From Halosimplex litoreum (GTDB taxonomy: Archaea > Halobacteriota > Halobacteria > Halobacteriales > Haloarculaceae), in the NCBI RefSeq assembly GCF_016065055.1, contig NZ_CP065856.1, forward strand, positions 2,355,836 to 2,419,835: a stretch of DNA of 64,000 bases, read 5' to 3'. Within the stretch, counting starts at the first letter, position 1. Each line of letters opens with the position of its first letter. Positions 9,412 to 18,355 of this stretch are shown piece after piece. The notes beneath the pieces were generated by a model. That model was not told the DNA's origin and searched no databases. It worked only from the letters and a program-made list of their open reading frames with translations. The position numbers and the translations under genes are program-made.

Positions 9412-10358
9412 GCGACGACTCCTCGGACGCCGCCCTCACCTACCACGTGAACGGCGACCTCGTCCCCGCAGACGAAGCGACCGTCTCCGTCCGCGATCGG
9501 GGGTTCATGTACGGCGACGGCGCCTTCGAGACGTTGCGGATCTACGGCGGCGCCCCCTTCGAGTGGGCCGCTCACCGCGACCGCCTCCACAGGACCGCCC
9601 AGACGCTCGGGTTCGCCGACGCCGTCCCCGAAGACCTGCGCGAGCGAGTCGACGCGACGCTGGCCGCCAACGATCTCGACGAGGCCTACTGCAAGGTGTC
9701 GGTGACCCGTGGCGTCCAACCGGGGAAACTCACGCCCGACACCGACGTGGACCCGACGGTCGTCGTCTACGTCGCGCCGCTGGGACGGGGCGGCGTCGAG
9801 GGCTCGCCCGTCTGGGACGAGCCGGCGACGGTCCAGACCGTCCGAACTCGGCGGCCGCCCGCCGAGTCGCTGCCAGCCGACGCGAAGACGCACAACTACC
9901 TCCCCGGGATCCTCGCTCGCCTCGAACTTCGACGGGCGGCCACCGACGACTTTTCGGCAGACGAGGCGGTGATGCGAACGACCGACGGCCTCCTCGCCGA
10001 GGGCGCGACGAGCAACCTCTTTTTCGTCGACAGCGGGACGCTGAAGACGCCCAGCGAGGACGTGCCGATCCTCCCCGGCGTGACGCGGTCGGTCGCGATC
10101 GAACTGGCCGAGTCCGAGGGGTTCTCGGTCCGGACGGGGAAATACACGCTCGACGACCTGCGCGACGCCGACGAGGTCTTTTGCACCAACTCAACCTGGG
10201 AGATCCGACCCGTCACCAGCGTCGACGGCATCGACGTGCGCGTCGGTCCGATGACGCGGCTGCTCTCGCGGCTGTTCGACGAGCGCGTCGAGCGCGCCCA
10301 CTACGGCGGCGTCGACGGCGAAGGCGCTGAAGGCGAGAGCGGCGGCGAGGGCGCGTAG
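9408..10358 (+). CDS. pabC: Aminodeoxychorismate lyase (class IV aminotransferase fold)
   Basis: A PLP enzyme that eliminates pyruvate from aminodeoxychorismate to give p-aminobenzoate. The 316-residue protein starts at GTG 9408, which overlaps the pabA stop as GTGA. Key elements are the PLP-binding Lys160 in DAKTHNYLPG, the fold-IV motif LLAEGATSNLF with Glu198, and the early RDRGFMYGDGAFETLR. Branched-chain aminotransferases (IlvE) and D-amino acid transaminases share the fold. The tight pabBAC order makes the lyase the best call. The last 15 residues are an acidic Gly-rich tail. Confidence 0.88.
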   Translation: MSDDSSDAALTYHVNGDLVPADEATVSVRDRGFMYGDGAFETLRIYGGAPFEWAAHRDRLHRTAQTLGFADAVPEDLRERVDATLAANDLDEAYCKVSVTRGVQPGKLTPDTDVDPTVVVYVAPLGRGGVEGSPVWDEPATVQTVRTRRPPAESLPADAKTHNYLPGILARLELRRAATDDFSADEAVMRTTDGLLAEGATSNLFFVDSGTLKTPSEDVPILPGVTRSVAIELAESEGFSVRTGKYTLDDLRDADEVFCTNSTWEIRPVTSVDGIDVRVGPMTRLLSRLFDERVERAHYGGVDGEGAEGESGGEGA

Positions 10359-10362
10359 CCGG

Positions 10363-11430
10363 CTACGACCGCTCCTCGACGGGTTCGTCGGTCCGCTCGA
10401 CGCCCTCGATATCGAGGATCAGGTCCGGGCCGAACGCGCCCGCCGGCGTCTGAAAGCCGGTCGGCGCCTCGCCGGCGACGACGCGTTCGGCGATTTCCGC
10501 GGCCGTCAGTTTCGTCAGTCGGTAGGTTTCGGGCGCGACGAGCCGCGAGACCGCTCGCTCGCCGTCGTCGGTCTCGGCCTCCCCCCAAACGTGGCTCGTC
10601 CCCTCCCTCCGCACGCGCTCGTCGGGACCGTCGACGCGCGCGTCGACCAGCGACTCCAGCAGCGACCGGACCGGGCCGGCACCGGCCAGGGGCCCGAGAA
10701 TACTGCCGAGCCGGGCCGCTCGCGGGACCCACGACGGGACGGCGGTGTAGACCGCGATATCGCCGACCCCGGTCGTCCGGTAGGCCGTGGACACGTCGCC
10801 CCACGGGACCGCCATCGCGGTCCGCTCCCCGCGGCCGAAGTCGATCCGGCGCGTCTCGCCCCCGATGGAGCTCGACTCGATGCGACCGTTCCGCCGGACG
10901 GCCCCGCTCCCGCCGAGCGCGCGGACGGCCGTCTTCGCCGTCCCCGGCGAGATCCCGCCGGCCGCCTCGAACCCCAGCGCGAGCCGGTCGGCGTCGGGGA
11001 GTCGCTCGACGAGGTGCGCCGCCAGGCAGTCCGTCGGGACGACGTCGAACCCGACGCCCGGGAGGACCGTGACCCCCTCGTCGTCTGCCCGCTCGTCCTC
11101 GGCTGCGAGCCGCTCGAACACCTCGATCTCGCCGGTGATGTCGAGGTAGTCCGTGCCGGTCCGGAGACAGCCCTCGACCATCGGGTCGGCGGTCTCGACG
11201 AACGGCCCGGCGCAGTTGAGAACCGCCTCGACCGCTTCCAGCGCCAGATCCAGCAGTCGCGGCTCGTCGAGGGCGAACACGCGCTCCTCGCAGCCCCGTC
11301 GGATCGCCTGGTTCTCGACGGCGTTGCGGTCTCGGCCGGCGACGACCACGTCGAGGCCGCGGTCGGTCGCCTCCTCGACGATCAACCGCCCGGTGTAGCC
11401 GTAGGACCCGTAGACGAGCAGGTCTGCCAT
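10363..11430 (-). CDS. Saccharopine dehydrogenase-like NAD(P)-binding oxidoreductase
   Basis: 355 residues with an N-terminal Rossmann motif VYGSYGYTGRL (6-16) and the following NCAGPFVETADPMVEGCLRTGTDYLDITGE, typical of the family that includes saccharopine dehydrogenase and the trans-acting enoyl reductases. Such proteins reduce varied substrates, including lipid intermediates; the substrate here is unknown. It converges on pabC with a 4-bp gap and is divergent from the methyltransferase at 11521. Confidence 0.82.
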   Translation of the reverse strand: MADLLVYGSYGYTGRLIVEEATDRGLDVVVAGRDRNAVENQAIRRGCEERVFALDEPRLLDLALEAVEAVLNCAGPFVETADPMVEGCLRTGTDYLDITGEIEVFERLAAEDERADDEGVTVLPGVGFDVVPTDCLAAHLVERLPDADRLALGFEAAGGISPGTAKTAVRALGGSGAVRRNGRIESSSIGGETRRIDFGRGERTAMAVPWGDVSTAYRTTGVGDIAVYTAVPSWVPRAARLGSILGPLAGAGPVRSLLESLVDARVDGPDERVRREGTSHVWGEAETDDGERAVSRLVAPETYRLTKLTAAEIAERVVAGEAPTGFQTPAGAFGPDLILDIEGVERTDEPVEERS

Positions 11431-11520
11431 ACCTCCGAGTTCGCCGGAGACTCTGAAAAGGGTAGGGGTCGGCGGTACGTGACGGGACCTATATCACCGC
11501 CCGGCCGCTACAGTGAGGCG

Positions 11521-12084
11521 ATGGGTCACCACACGTTCCCGGCCGAGGAGGCCGACCGACTGGAAGACGCCGCGCGCCGGTATCGTAGCTGTTCGGCGGA
11601 GGAACTGCTCTGGGCGCTCGACCCCGCCCCCGACGACGCGGTCGTCGACCTGGGGAGCGGGACGGGCTTTTTCACCGACGACGTCGCGCCCCACGCCGGG
11701 ACGGTCTACGCCCTCGACGTGCAGGAAGCGATGCACGACCGCTATCGGGAGAAGGGCGTCCCCGAGAACGTCGAACTCGTCACGAGCGGCGCCGACGAGC
11801 TACCGTTCGACGACGACGCGCTGGACGGCGCGTTTTCGACGATGACCTACCACGAACTCCCCGCCGAGACGGTCGGCGAACTCGCACGCGTCCTACGACC
11901 GGGCGGCCGGGTCACGATCGTCGACTGGACCGCCGAGGGGGCGGGCGAACGCGGTCCGCCCGTCGACGAACGCTACGACGCCGACCACGCCGCCGCCGCG
12001 TTCGAGGCGGCCGGCTTCTCCGTCGACTTCCGGGCGACCCGTTCGGACACCTTCCTGTTCGTCGCGACGCTGGATGGAGAGTGA
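11521..12084 (+). CDS. Class I SAM-dependent methyltransferase
   Basis: 187 residues with motif I VVDLGSGTGFF (41-51), an acidic motif II (VYALDVQEAM) and a post-motif region FSTMTYHELPAETVGELARVLRPGG typical of the Methyltransf_11/UbiE family. The substrate cannot be told. The start at 11521 is the first ATG after a 90-bp divergent promoter region shared with the oxidoreductase gene. The TATA-like stretch 'gacctatatcac' lies at about 11487-11498. Confidence 0.87.
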   Translation: MGHHTFPAEEADRLEDAARRYRSCSAEELLWALDPAPDDAVVDLGSGTGFFTDDVAPHAGTVYALDVQEAMHDRYREKGVPENVELVTSGADELPFDDDALDGAFSTMTYHELPAETVGELARVLRPGGRVTIVDWTAEGAGERGPPVDERYDADHAAAAFEAAGFSVDFRATRSDTFLFVATLDGE

Positions 12085-12108
12085 CGGCGGGATTGGACTG
12101 ACGCCCCG

Positions 12109-12963
12109 TCAGCCCAGGTTCTCGCGGACCTCGGCCTTGACCTCGTCGGCGTAGGCGTCGGCGAGCCTGGTGGGTTCGGGGAGCTTGTAGCCGTCGGCGC
12201 AGGCGAGCACCACGTCGGCGGCGGTGTCGGCACTCACGCGGTGACCGGGGCTGACGATCAGGGGGTTGACGTACCGGTCGGAGTTCTCGAACTGTCGGGT
12301 CTGGACGGCGTCGCCGATGCGAGTCCCGGGCTCGGCGGTCTCTACGTCCGCGTCGGCCTCGATGGCGACGCGGGAACCCCGGGGGAGCTTCCGGTCGAGC
12401 GATTCGCGAGGCGTGCCACAGAGCAGATTCTTGGCGACGCCCACCGTCGGCAGGTCGAGGGTGACGCCGACGTGGGTCGCGATGCCGGCCTCGCGGAAGT
12501 GGATGCGCCCGCTGCCGTCGACGAGGGCGACGTCGGGCTCGCGGGAGAGGGCGTCGAACGCCGAGAGGATCGCCGTCCCCTCCCGGAAGCTCAGCAGCCC
12601 CGGGATGTACGGGATCGCGACGGGTTCGACGGCGTAGACGCGCTCGACCACCGCGCCGCCGCGCAGGCAGACGACGGCGCTGACGGCGTGGTCGTCGACG
12701 AACGCCTGGTCGACGCCGGCGACCAGCGGCGGCTCGCCGGTCGCGTCTGCGGCTCCGTCCCCGCTGTCGGTCGCGTCGGCGAGGCTGGTCTGTGCGTCGT
12801 CGGTGACGGTGTCGTCGTCCCTATCGCCGCCACAGACGGTCGCGGCGTCGAACGGAAGATCGTCTTCGAAGACGGACGTCTCGGCTATCTCTCGCTGGAG
12901 GGTCTCCATGTCCCCCCGCGAGAGCGAGGCGTCGGGGACGAACTCGGAGCGGACGATCTTCAC
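12109..12963 (-). CDS. nfi: Endonuclease V (deoxyinosine repair)
   Basis: Cleaves near deoxyinosine in DNA or inosine in RNA. Catalytic residues by family alignment are Asp85 (GVDQAF), Glu128 (YIPGLLSFREG) and Asp149 (LVDGSGRIHFREAG), followed by VGVAKNLL at 174-181. The 284-residue protein starts at GTG 12963, 13 nt after the rhomboid stop, so the two probably form an operon. Residues 45-79 are an Asp/Thr-rich insertion ahead of the first catalytic Asp, longer than in typical family members (about 220 residues). Confidence 0.93.
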   Translation of the reverse strand: MKIVRSEFVPDASLSRGDMETLQREIAETSVFEDDLPFDAATVCGGDRDDDTVTDDAQTSLADATDSGDGAADATGEPPLVAGVDQAFVDDHAVSAVVCLRGGAVVERVYAVEPVAIPYIPGLLSFREGTAILSAFDALSREPDVALVDGSGRIHFREAGIATHVGVTLDLPTVGVAKNLLCGTPRESLDRKLPRGSRVAIEADADVETAEPGTRIGDAVQTRQFENSDRYVNPLIVSPGHRVSADTAADVVLACADGYKLPEPTRLADAYADEVKAEVRENLG

Positions 12964-12976
12964 GGAAAGACCACCG

Positions 12977-13918
12977 TCAGAACGGGCCGCGGCCGCCGGG
13001 ACCGCCGGGGCCACCCGGACCGCCGGGGCCGCGGCCGCCGGCGCCGAACTGTAACTGGTCGGGGACGCGACGCCGGCCCTTGACGTGCTGGCCGTACAGC
13101 AGGCCGATCCCGAGCCCGAGGAGGTGGGCGAGCTGTGCGGTGCCGCCGGCGCCGATGCCGGTCGAAAGGATCTGGAAGACGGTGTAGCCGGTGTAGCCGA
13201 CGGTCAGCAGCCACAGCGGCACCGGGAGCAGGAAGTACAGGTACACCGTGAGGTTGGGGTTGAGAACGGTGAGCACGGCCATGATGGCCAGCCCCGCGCC
13301 GCTGGCGCCGATGACGCCGGCGACACCAGGGCCCGGCGCGGGGATCCCGCCGTACTGGTAGATCTGGAAACCCACCTGACCGAGGCCGGCGAGCGCGCCG
13401 CTGCCGAGGAAGAGGAGGGTGAAATCGCGCGACCCGACGTAGTCCTCGACGATCCGGCCGAAGAAGAATATCACGATGCTGTTGATGGCGATGTGGCCGA
13501 AGCCGCCGTGGGCGAAGATGGAGGTGAACCACGTCCAGACGTACTCGGGGTGGGCCGGTGAGAGTACGAAGATCGGTTCGACGAGTTCCGGCGCGATCAG
13601 GTCGACCACCAGTTGCAGGAAGAACGTGACCCACATGAGCCCGAGGAAGGCGTAGGTCATGTTCCCGCGGAAGTAGCCCAGCGGGCCGCCGGGACCGGTG
13701 TCGATCCCGAGGCGGTCGCTCAGGCCGCCGCCGCCGGAGTCGTCGGCGACGCTGTCGTCGAAGCCGCTATCGAAGACCCCGCCGGGGTCGTCCCAGCTGT
13801 CCAGCCCCGGACAGCCGTGGTTCTCGGGGAGGCGGTGTTCAGCACAGTAGGTGCCGCCGCAGTGGCGACACTGGTACGGCATGTTCTCCTGCTTGCCGCA
13901 CTCGTCGCACCTCGACAT
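12977..13918 (-). CDS. AN1-zinc-finger rhomboid intramembrane protease
   Basis: 313 residues. The N-terminus is an AN1-like zinc finger with ligands Cys4, Cys7, Cys17, Cys20, Cys25, His28, His34 and Cys36. An acidic linker leads to a six-helix rhomboid domain (about 85-280). The catalytic dyad is Ser206 in GASG and His265 in AQLAHLLG. The HGGFGHIAINS motif near 137-147 is also characteristic. The C-terminus ends in a Gly/Pro repeat tail. The fold cleaves membrane proteins within the bilayer. Start ATG 13918 was chosen over 13945 because the Cys pattern begins there. Confidence 0.93.
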   Translation of the reverse strand: MSRCDECGKQENMPYQCRHCGGTYCAEHRLPENHGCPGLDSWDDPGGVFDSGFDDSVADDSGGGGLSDRLGIDTGPGGPLGYFRGNMTYAFLGLMWVTFFLQLVVDLIAPELVEPIFVLSPAHPEYVWTWFTSIFAHGGFGHIAINSIVIFFFGRIVEDYVGSRDFTLLFLGSGALAGLGQVGFQIYQYGGIPAPGPGVAGVIGASGAGLAIMAVLTVLNPNLTVYLYFLLPVPLWLLTVGYTGYTVFQILSTGIGAGGTAQLAHLLGLGIGLLYGQHVKGRRRVPDQLQFGAGGRGPGGPGGPGGPGGRGPF

Positions 13919-14194
13919 TACCCGGTCTTGGAAGGGTACCGGCAAAGGGATTGTGTTTGGCCACCCCTACCGACGGCCCAACCGGGACGCCTGGCTCGGC
14001 CGGTCACCGTCGAGAGCCGCCTTGCGACCGACCCGGCCGACGCGCCCGGCCGTCGAACCGACCTGACCGCCCGCGACTCGCGGTGGCGTCCCGAACCCTT
14101 CGCTCCACGCGGACCGCCTGTAGAACGCCTGATACTCGGCGACAGTTGGTCGGCACCCACGCACTTACATAGGATCGCCGCATCAGATCACGGC

Positions 14195-14770
14195 GTGAAC
14201 GAGACGAGCACCGAGCCGCGGGTCCTCATCGTCGACGACGAAGCGGAGGTCGCCGACGTCTACGCGCTGCGCCTCCGCGACGAGTACGACACCGAGACGG
14301 CCTACGGAGGCGAGGAGGCGCTCGAAGCCGTCGACGAGGCCGTCGACGTCGTCCTGCTCGACCGCCGCATGCCGAAAGTATCGGGTGACGACGTGCTGTC
14401 GACGATCCGCGACCGCGGACTCGATACGCGAGTCGTCATGATCACCGCGGTCGACCCGGACTTCGACATCGTCGACATGCCCTTCGACGACTACCTCTGC
14501 AAACCCGTCCAGAAAGAAGACCTGGTCGCGGCTATCGAACAGCAGCTCACCGCCGGCCGTTACGACGACCGACTCACCGAGTACCTGGAAGTCACCTCCA
14601 AGATCGCCCTCCTCGAAGCCGAGAAGACCGAGGCCGAACTCGACGATAGCGAGGAGGTCGCCCGACTGCGCGACCGCGCCGCGTCGATCCAGGCCGAGAT
14701 GGACGAGGCGCTCGCCGAGTTCGACGACTTCCAGGCCGCGTTCAACGAGATCAGCCGCCACGCGGAGTGA
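14195..14770 (+). CDS. HalX-domain response regulator
   Basis: 191 residues starting at GTG 14195. The receiver domain (8-115) has acidic pocket Asp14/Asp15, phosphoacceptor Asp56 (LLDRRMP), Thr84 and Lys103 (LCKPV). The C-terminal 70 residues match HalX, a haloarchaeal helical, coiled-coil-like output domain of unknown action (LLEAEKTEAEL ... AEMDEALAEFDDFQAAF). No histidine kinase is adjacent; the nearest sensor-type gene is at 62.7 kb. A TATA-like cttacat at about 14163-14169 fits a leaderless start. Confidence 0.9.
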   Translation: MNETSTEPRVLIVDDEAEVADVYALRLRDEYDTETAYGGEEALEAVDEAVDVVLLDRRMPKVSGDDVLSTIRDRGLDTRVVMITAVDPDFDIVDMPFDDYLCKPVQKEDLVAAIEQQLTAGRYDDRLTEYLEVTSKIALLEAEKTEAELDDSEEVARLRDRAASIQAEMDEALAEFDDFQAAFNEISRHAE

Positions 14771-14873
14771 CCGACGCTTTTCCGAGCCGTTCGGACGTCC
14801 GCGACCGCCCGGTGAACGCTTCGAGCGCGAACTGGGGTCGCTCGACCGCGAACCCGAGATCGCTCGACCGCGT

Positions 14874-15692
14874 TCAGCAGACGTCGACGGTTACGAACAC
14901 GTCGTTTCGGCGGGTGATCTCCACGCCGACGCCGACCTCGTCGGCGTTCGGGTAGCTCAGTCGCGGTCGGTACGTCGAGGTGTTCCACCACGAGTCGACG
15001 ATCGCGCGAGCCACCGCGCTCTCGTCGCCGTTGAACCGACGGGTCCCGTTGTTGCGGTAGGGCTCGCCGGCGATCGTCCGCCCGACGGCTTCGAGGGCGT
15101 TGTCGTCGGCGGTCCGGAGCGTGTTGCCGTCCGGTGACGACCAGCCACAGCGGTCGTAGAGTTCGTAGTCACGGTAGCGCTCGGCGCTGGTCACGCCGTC
15201 GACTCTGTGGATCGCCTCGCCCTGGTCGGCCATCTGGACGCTGTGGCCCCGGGCCATCTCGGTGAGTCGGTCGGCCCCCTGGCCCTCGACGCGCAGCGGA
15301 TCGAGCCCCGCGCTCGCCCGGCGGTCGTTGATGTACTCGCCGACGAGGCGTTCGATCTCCCGTTCGTCGAACGCGTCGGCCGGCAGGTCGGTGAGCGCGG
15401 GCGTCGCGGTCGGCGTGGGCGTCGGTGTCGGTGTCGGCGTGAGCGTCGGGTACGGCGTCGGCGTCTCGGTCCCCGCCACCCCCGTCGTGGTTCCCACTGC
15501 CGTCCCCGCCGCAGTCGGTTCCAGCGTCGGCAAGTCGGTCGCGTCGACCGCGGTCGCCGTCGAAGGATCCCCCGTCACCGGCGCGTTCGGCTGGCTCAAG
15601 GCGGCGCCGACGAGCACCGCGACGACGACCAGCACGACCGCGCCGCCCCCCGCCACCAGCAGCGTCGGCTTGTTCACGTCTACGTCCACCAT
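14874..15692 (-). CDS. Membrane-anchored CAP-domain (SCP/PR1-like) protein
   Basis: 272 residues with one N-terminal membrane segment (10-32), a Thr/Pro repeat linker (TPTPTP-type, about 75-100) that looks like a cell-wall spacer, and a C-terminal CAP domain. CAP signatures are LVGEYINDRRASAGLDPLRV, ARGHSVQMADQGEAIHR and SWWNTSTYR. CAP proteins are extracellular, some with protease or lipid-binding roles; the function in haloarchaea is unknown. Cys residues near the domain's middle and at the end could form a disulfide. Confidence 0.88.
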   Translation of the reverse strand: MVDVDVNKPTLLVAGGGAVVLVVVAVLVGAALSQPNAPVTGDPSTATAVDATDLPTLEPTAAGTAVGTTTGVAGTETPTPYPTLTPTPTPTPTPTATPALTDLPADAFDEREIERLVGEYINDRRASAGLDPLRVEGQGADRLTEMARGHSVQMADQGEAIHRVDGVTSAERYRDYELYDRCGWSSPDGNTLRTADDNALEAVGRTIAGEPYRNNGTRRFNGDESAVARAIVDSWWNTSTYRPRLSYPNADEVGVGVEITRRNDVFVTVDVC

Positions 15693-15795
15693 AGTCGGGA
15701 ATCTGTACGCCCGCCAATAACTGTTGTGTCCACGAGCCGAACGCGAGTGGTCCCCTTCCCCTGCCTCCCGACGCGCCCGCGAGCACGACTCGGCC

Positions 15796-17190
15796 TCAGT
15801 CGTCGGCCGAGGCGGGGCCGTCGAGCGCCCGTCGCACCCCGAGCGCGACCGTCTCCGGCGTCGCCCGCGCGGCGGCGTCGACCGTCGGGGAATCGCGCTC
15901 GGGGGACCCTCCCGCGCGTGGTCGGCCCGGCGAGCCGGCGTCTCTGTCCCCGTCGCCGCCGAGTACGGTCGTCGCGCTCGCGTCGTCGGCAGCGACGCGA
16001 ACGACCGGCTCCCGGCCGCGGACGAGCGACCGGAGCGCGTCGGGCAACGGACCGACCGCGACGATCGCGTCGGCCGCCGCCAGGTGGTCGCGAGCGGCCG
16101 CCTCGGTCTCGACGTCGAGCCCGCCGAAGGGGGGTGCAGTCACCACCTCGGCGGCGAGTTGCCGGGCCGTCTCGGCGGCCACGTCACCGTCTGGAAGCGC
16201 GCCGACGGTCACAGTCGTGCCTGCGGTCACCAGCGTCGAGACGACTCGGGCGGTGGCCGCGCCGGTGCCGACGACGTGGACCCGCAGGTCCGACTCCCCC
16301 GGGTTCGGAAGCGGTGTCACGGCCGGCGTCCCCGTCACCGGGTTCGCCAGGACGGCGGCGTCGGTGTCGAAGGCGGCCCCCACGGTCTCGGCGGTCAGCA
16401 CCTCGCTGGGCGGACCGACCGCCAGCAGGTCGCCGTCGGCGAGGACGGCCAGCCGGTCACAGAAGCGGGCCGCGAGATCCAGGTCGTGGATCGCCGCCAG
16501 CGCCGCCGTCCCCTCGCCGTCGACCAGGTCGGCGACGAGTTCGAGCGTCCGGACCTGGTGGTTCACGTCGAGGCTCGCCGTCGGCTCGTCGAGCACCAGG
16601 GCGGGCGTCTCCTGGGCGAGCGCGCGGGCGAGGACGACCCGCTGGCGCTCGCCGCCGCTGAGCGAAGCGACCGACCGGTCGCGAAAGCGCGCGGTCTCGG
16701 TCCGTTCGAGCGCGCGGTCGACCGCCTCGGCCGCGTCGGGGTCGCCGCCGAACCGCCCGTGATACGGCGTCCGTCCCATCTCGACGATATCCTCGACGGA
16801 GAAGTCGAAGGCGACCGTCGTGTCCTGGGGGACCGTCGCGACCAGCCGACTCGCCGCTCGCGAGGACAGGTCCGCGACGGTCTCGCCGCCGACGCGGACC
16901 CGGCCCGACTCGGGTTCGAGGACCCCGTTGATCGCCCGCAACAGCGTAGTCTTCCCGGCGCCGTTCGGCCCGACGAGGCCGACGAACTCGCCCGGTTCGA
17001 CGAACAGCGACATCTCGGAGAGGACCGACAGGTCGCCGTAGGACAGCGACAGGTCCTCGACCGCGATCAAGGGGCCGCCGGACCCGCTCGCACGGTCGGC
17101 GTCGGTCGCGGAAGTCCCGTCGGACTCACCGCCGTCGCCGAGAAGTCCGTCGAGCGCGGACAGCGCGTCGGTCGCGACGTCGGGCGTCAC
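15796..17190 (-). CDS. btuD: Cobalamin/heme-type ABC importer ATPase with extra C-terminal domain
   Basis: 464 residues. The ATPase core (41-270) has Walker [10 protein letters not shown] (74-82), signature LSGGE (177-181), Walker B LVLDEP (198-203) and switch His235. Residues 300-464 form an added domain with Rossmann-like features ([37 protein letters not shown]). The first 40 residues are a Ser/Asp-rich leader. It overlaps btuC by 4 nt (ATGA) and powers that permease. BtuD for vitamin B12 is the best guess; heme or siderophore uptake uses the same family. Confidence 0.88.
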   Translation of the reverse strand: MTPDVATDALSALDGLLGDGGESDGTSATDADRASGSGGPLIAVEDLSLSYGDLSVLSEMSLFVEPGEFVGLVGPNGAGKTTLLRAINGVLEPESGRVRVGGETVADLSSRAASRLVATVPQDTTVAFDFSVEDIVEMGRTPYHGRFGGDPDAAEAVDRALERTETARFRDRSVASLSGGERQRVVLARALAQETPALVLDEPTASLDVNHQVRTLELVADLVDGEGTAALAAIHDLDLAARFCDRLAVLADGDLLAVGPPSEVLTAETVGAAFDTDAAVLANPVTGTPAVTPLPNPGESDLRVHVVGTGAATARVVSTLVTAGTTVTVGALPDGDVAAETARQLAAEVVTAPPFGGLDVETEAAARDHLAAADAIVAVGPLPDALRSLVRGREPVVRVAADDASATTVLGGDGDRDAGSPGRPRAGGSPERDSPTVDAAARATPETVALGVRRALDGPASADD

Positions 17191-18290
17191 AGCGAGTGCA
17201 CCTCCCGGGTTCGGAGGAGATAGAGGAAGAAGGGTGCACCGAGCGCGGCGGTGACGATGCCGACGGGGACCTCGACGCTCCCCGAGCGGGCGACGGTGTC
17301 GGTCGCGACCAGGAAGGCGCCGCCGGCGACGGCGCTCGTCGGCAGCAAGATCCGGTGGTCGGGGCCGACGAGCAGCCGCATGATGTGAGGGACGACGAGG
17401 CCGACGAAGCCGATCGAGCCGGCGACGGCGACGGCCGCGGCGGTGGCGACGCTGGAGACCGCCAGCAGGATTCGCTTGGTGCGCTCGACCTCGATGCCGA
17501 GCGTGTGGGCGTCGGTCTCGCCGAGCAGGAGGACGTTCAGGTCGCGACCGTAGGCGAGCAGGACGGCGAAACAGCCCGCGGCGACGGGGACGGTCACCGC
17601 CACGTCCGTCCAGGCGGCGTTGCGGAGCAGCCCCCCCATCAGCCAGTACAGCGCCTGTTCGAGGCTCTCACCGGCCCGCAGGAGGAGATAGGAGACGACC
17701 GCGCCCAGCAGCGTCTGGATCGCGACGCCCGCGAGCAGGAGCGTCGCAGTGGGCGTCCGTCCGCCCTCGGTGGCGACGAGGTAGACGACGAACGCGCTGA
17801 CGACGGCGCCGACGAAGGCGGCGGTCTGGAGGGCGTAGGGCCCCGAAAAAGAGAGGGCGATGGTCGCGACGGCGCCGACGGCGGCGCCCGAGGAGACGCC
17901 GATGATGGAGGGGTCGGCCATCGGGTTGCGGAAGAAGCCCTGCATCACGGTGCCGGCGGCGGCCAGGGCGAACCCGACCGTCGCCGCCAGCGCGATCCGC
18001 GGCAGGCGGATCCGTCGGACGATCGTCTCGCTCGTCGCCTCGACCGGGAACGAGAACAGGTAGGTGTAGGAGACCTCGGGAACGGGCACCGTCGCCGAGG
18101 CGCCGAACAGCGCGACGGTCCCGCTGCCGACGCCCAGCCCCGTCGGGACGCCGACGGCGTTGAGCGCCGCTCTCGCGACCGTCGGCAGCGGGACGCTGAC
18201 CGGACCGACGGTGGCGCTGACGAGCGCGACGGCCACCAGCAGGCCGGTCAGCCCCGCCGACCACCCCGCGGTCCGCGTCCGGACTGCCAT
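17187..18290 (-). CDS. btuC: FecCD/BtuC-family ABC importer permease
   Basis: 367 residues, about ten membrane helices, matching the FecCD permease family ([48 protein letters not shown] is followed by [11 protein letters not shown] and [15 protein letters not shown]). It forms the membrane pore for cobalamin-type import with BtuD and BtuF. ATG 18290 was preferred over the longer 18356 start because the extension would cover the shared divergent promoter. It is the first gene of a btuC-btuD transcript. Confidence 0.9.
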   Translation of the reverse strand: MAVRTRTAGWSAGLTGLLVAVALVSATVGPVSVPLPTVARAALNAVGVPTGLGVGSGTVALFGASATVPVPEVSYTYLFSFPVEATSETIVRRIRLPRIALAATVGFALAAAGTVMQGFFRNPMADPSIIGVSSGAAVGAVATIALSFSGPYALQTAAFVGAVVSAFVVYLVATEGGRTPTATLLLAGVAIQTLLGAVVSYLLLRAGESLEQALYWLMGGLLRNAAWTDVAVTVPVAAGCFAVLLAYGRDLNVLLLGETDAHTLGIEVERTKRILLAVSSVATAAAVAVAGSIGFVGLVVPHIMRLLVGPDHRILLPTSAVAGGAFLVATDTVARSGSVEVPVGIVTAALGAPFFLYLLRTREVHSL

Positions 18291-18355
18291 GTTGGAATCA
18301 AGTCTGGTTGCAGTAGGTAAATATTTATTGCAAAGGGCCGCACGCCCGGACGCCA
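18291..18355. promoter_or_regulatory. Divergent promoter between btuC and btuF
   Basis: The 65-bp gap holds a single A/T-rich core (aaatatttattg at about 18326-18337) that reads as a TATA-like box on both strands. It lies about 20-30 nt from btuF ATG 18356 and about 36-46 nt from btuC ATG 18290. No room exists for a cobalamin riboswitch, so any B12 control is likely through a DNA-binding protein. Confidence 0.5.

Noticed and set aside
18291-18355. Cobalamin riboswitch upstream of btuF or btuC
   Set aside because: Only 65 bp separate the starts and both mRNAs seem nearly leaderless; no space for the aptamer.
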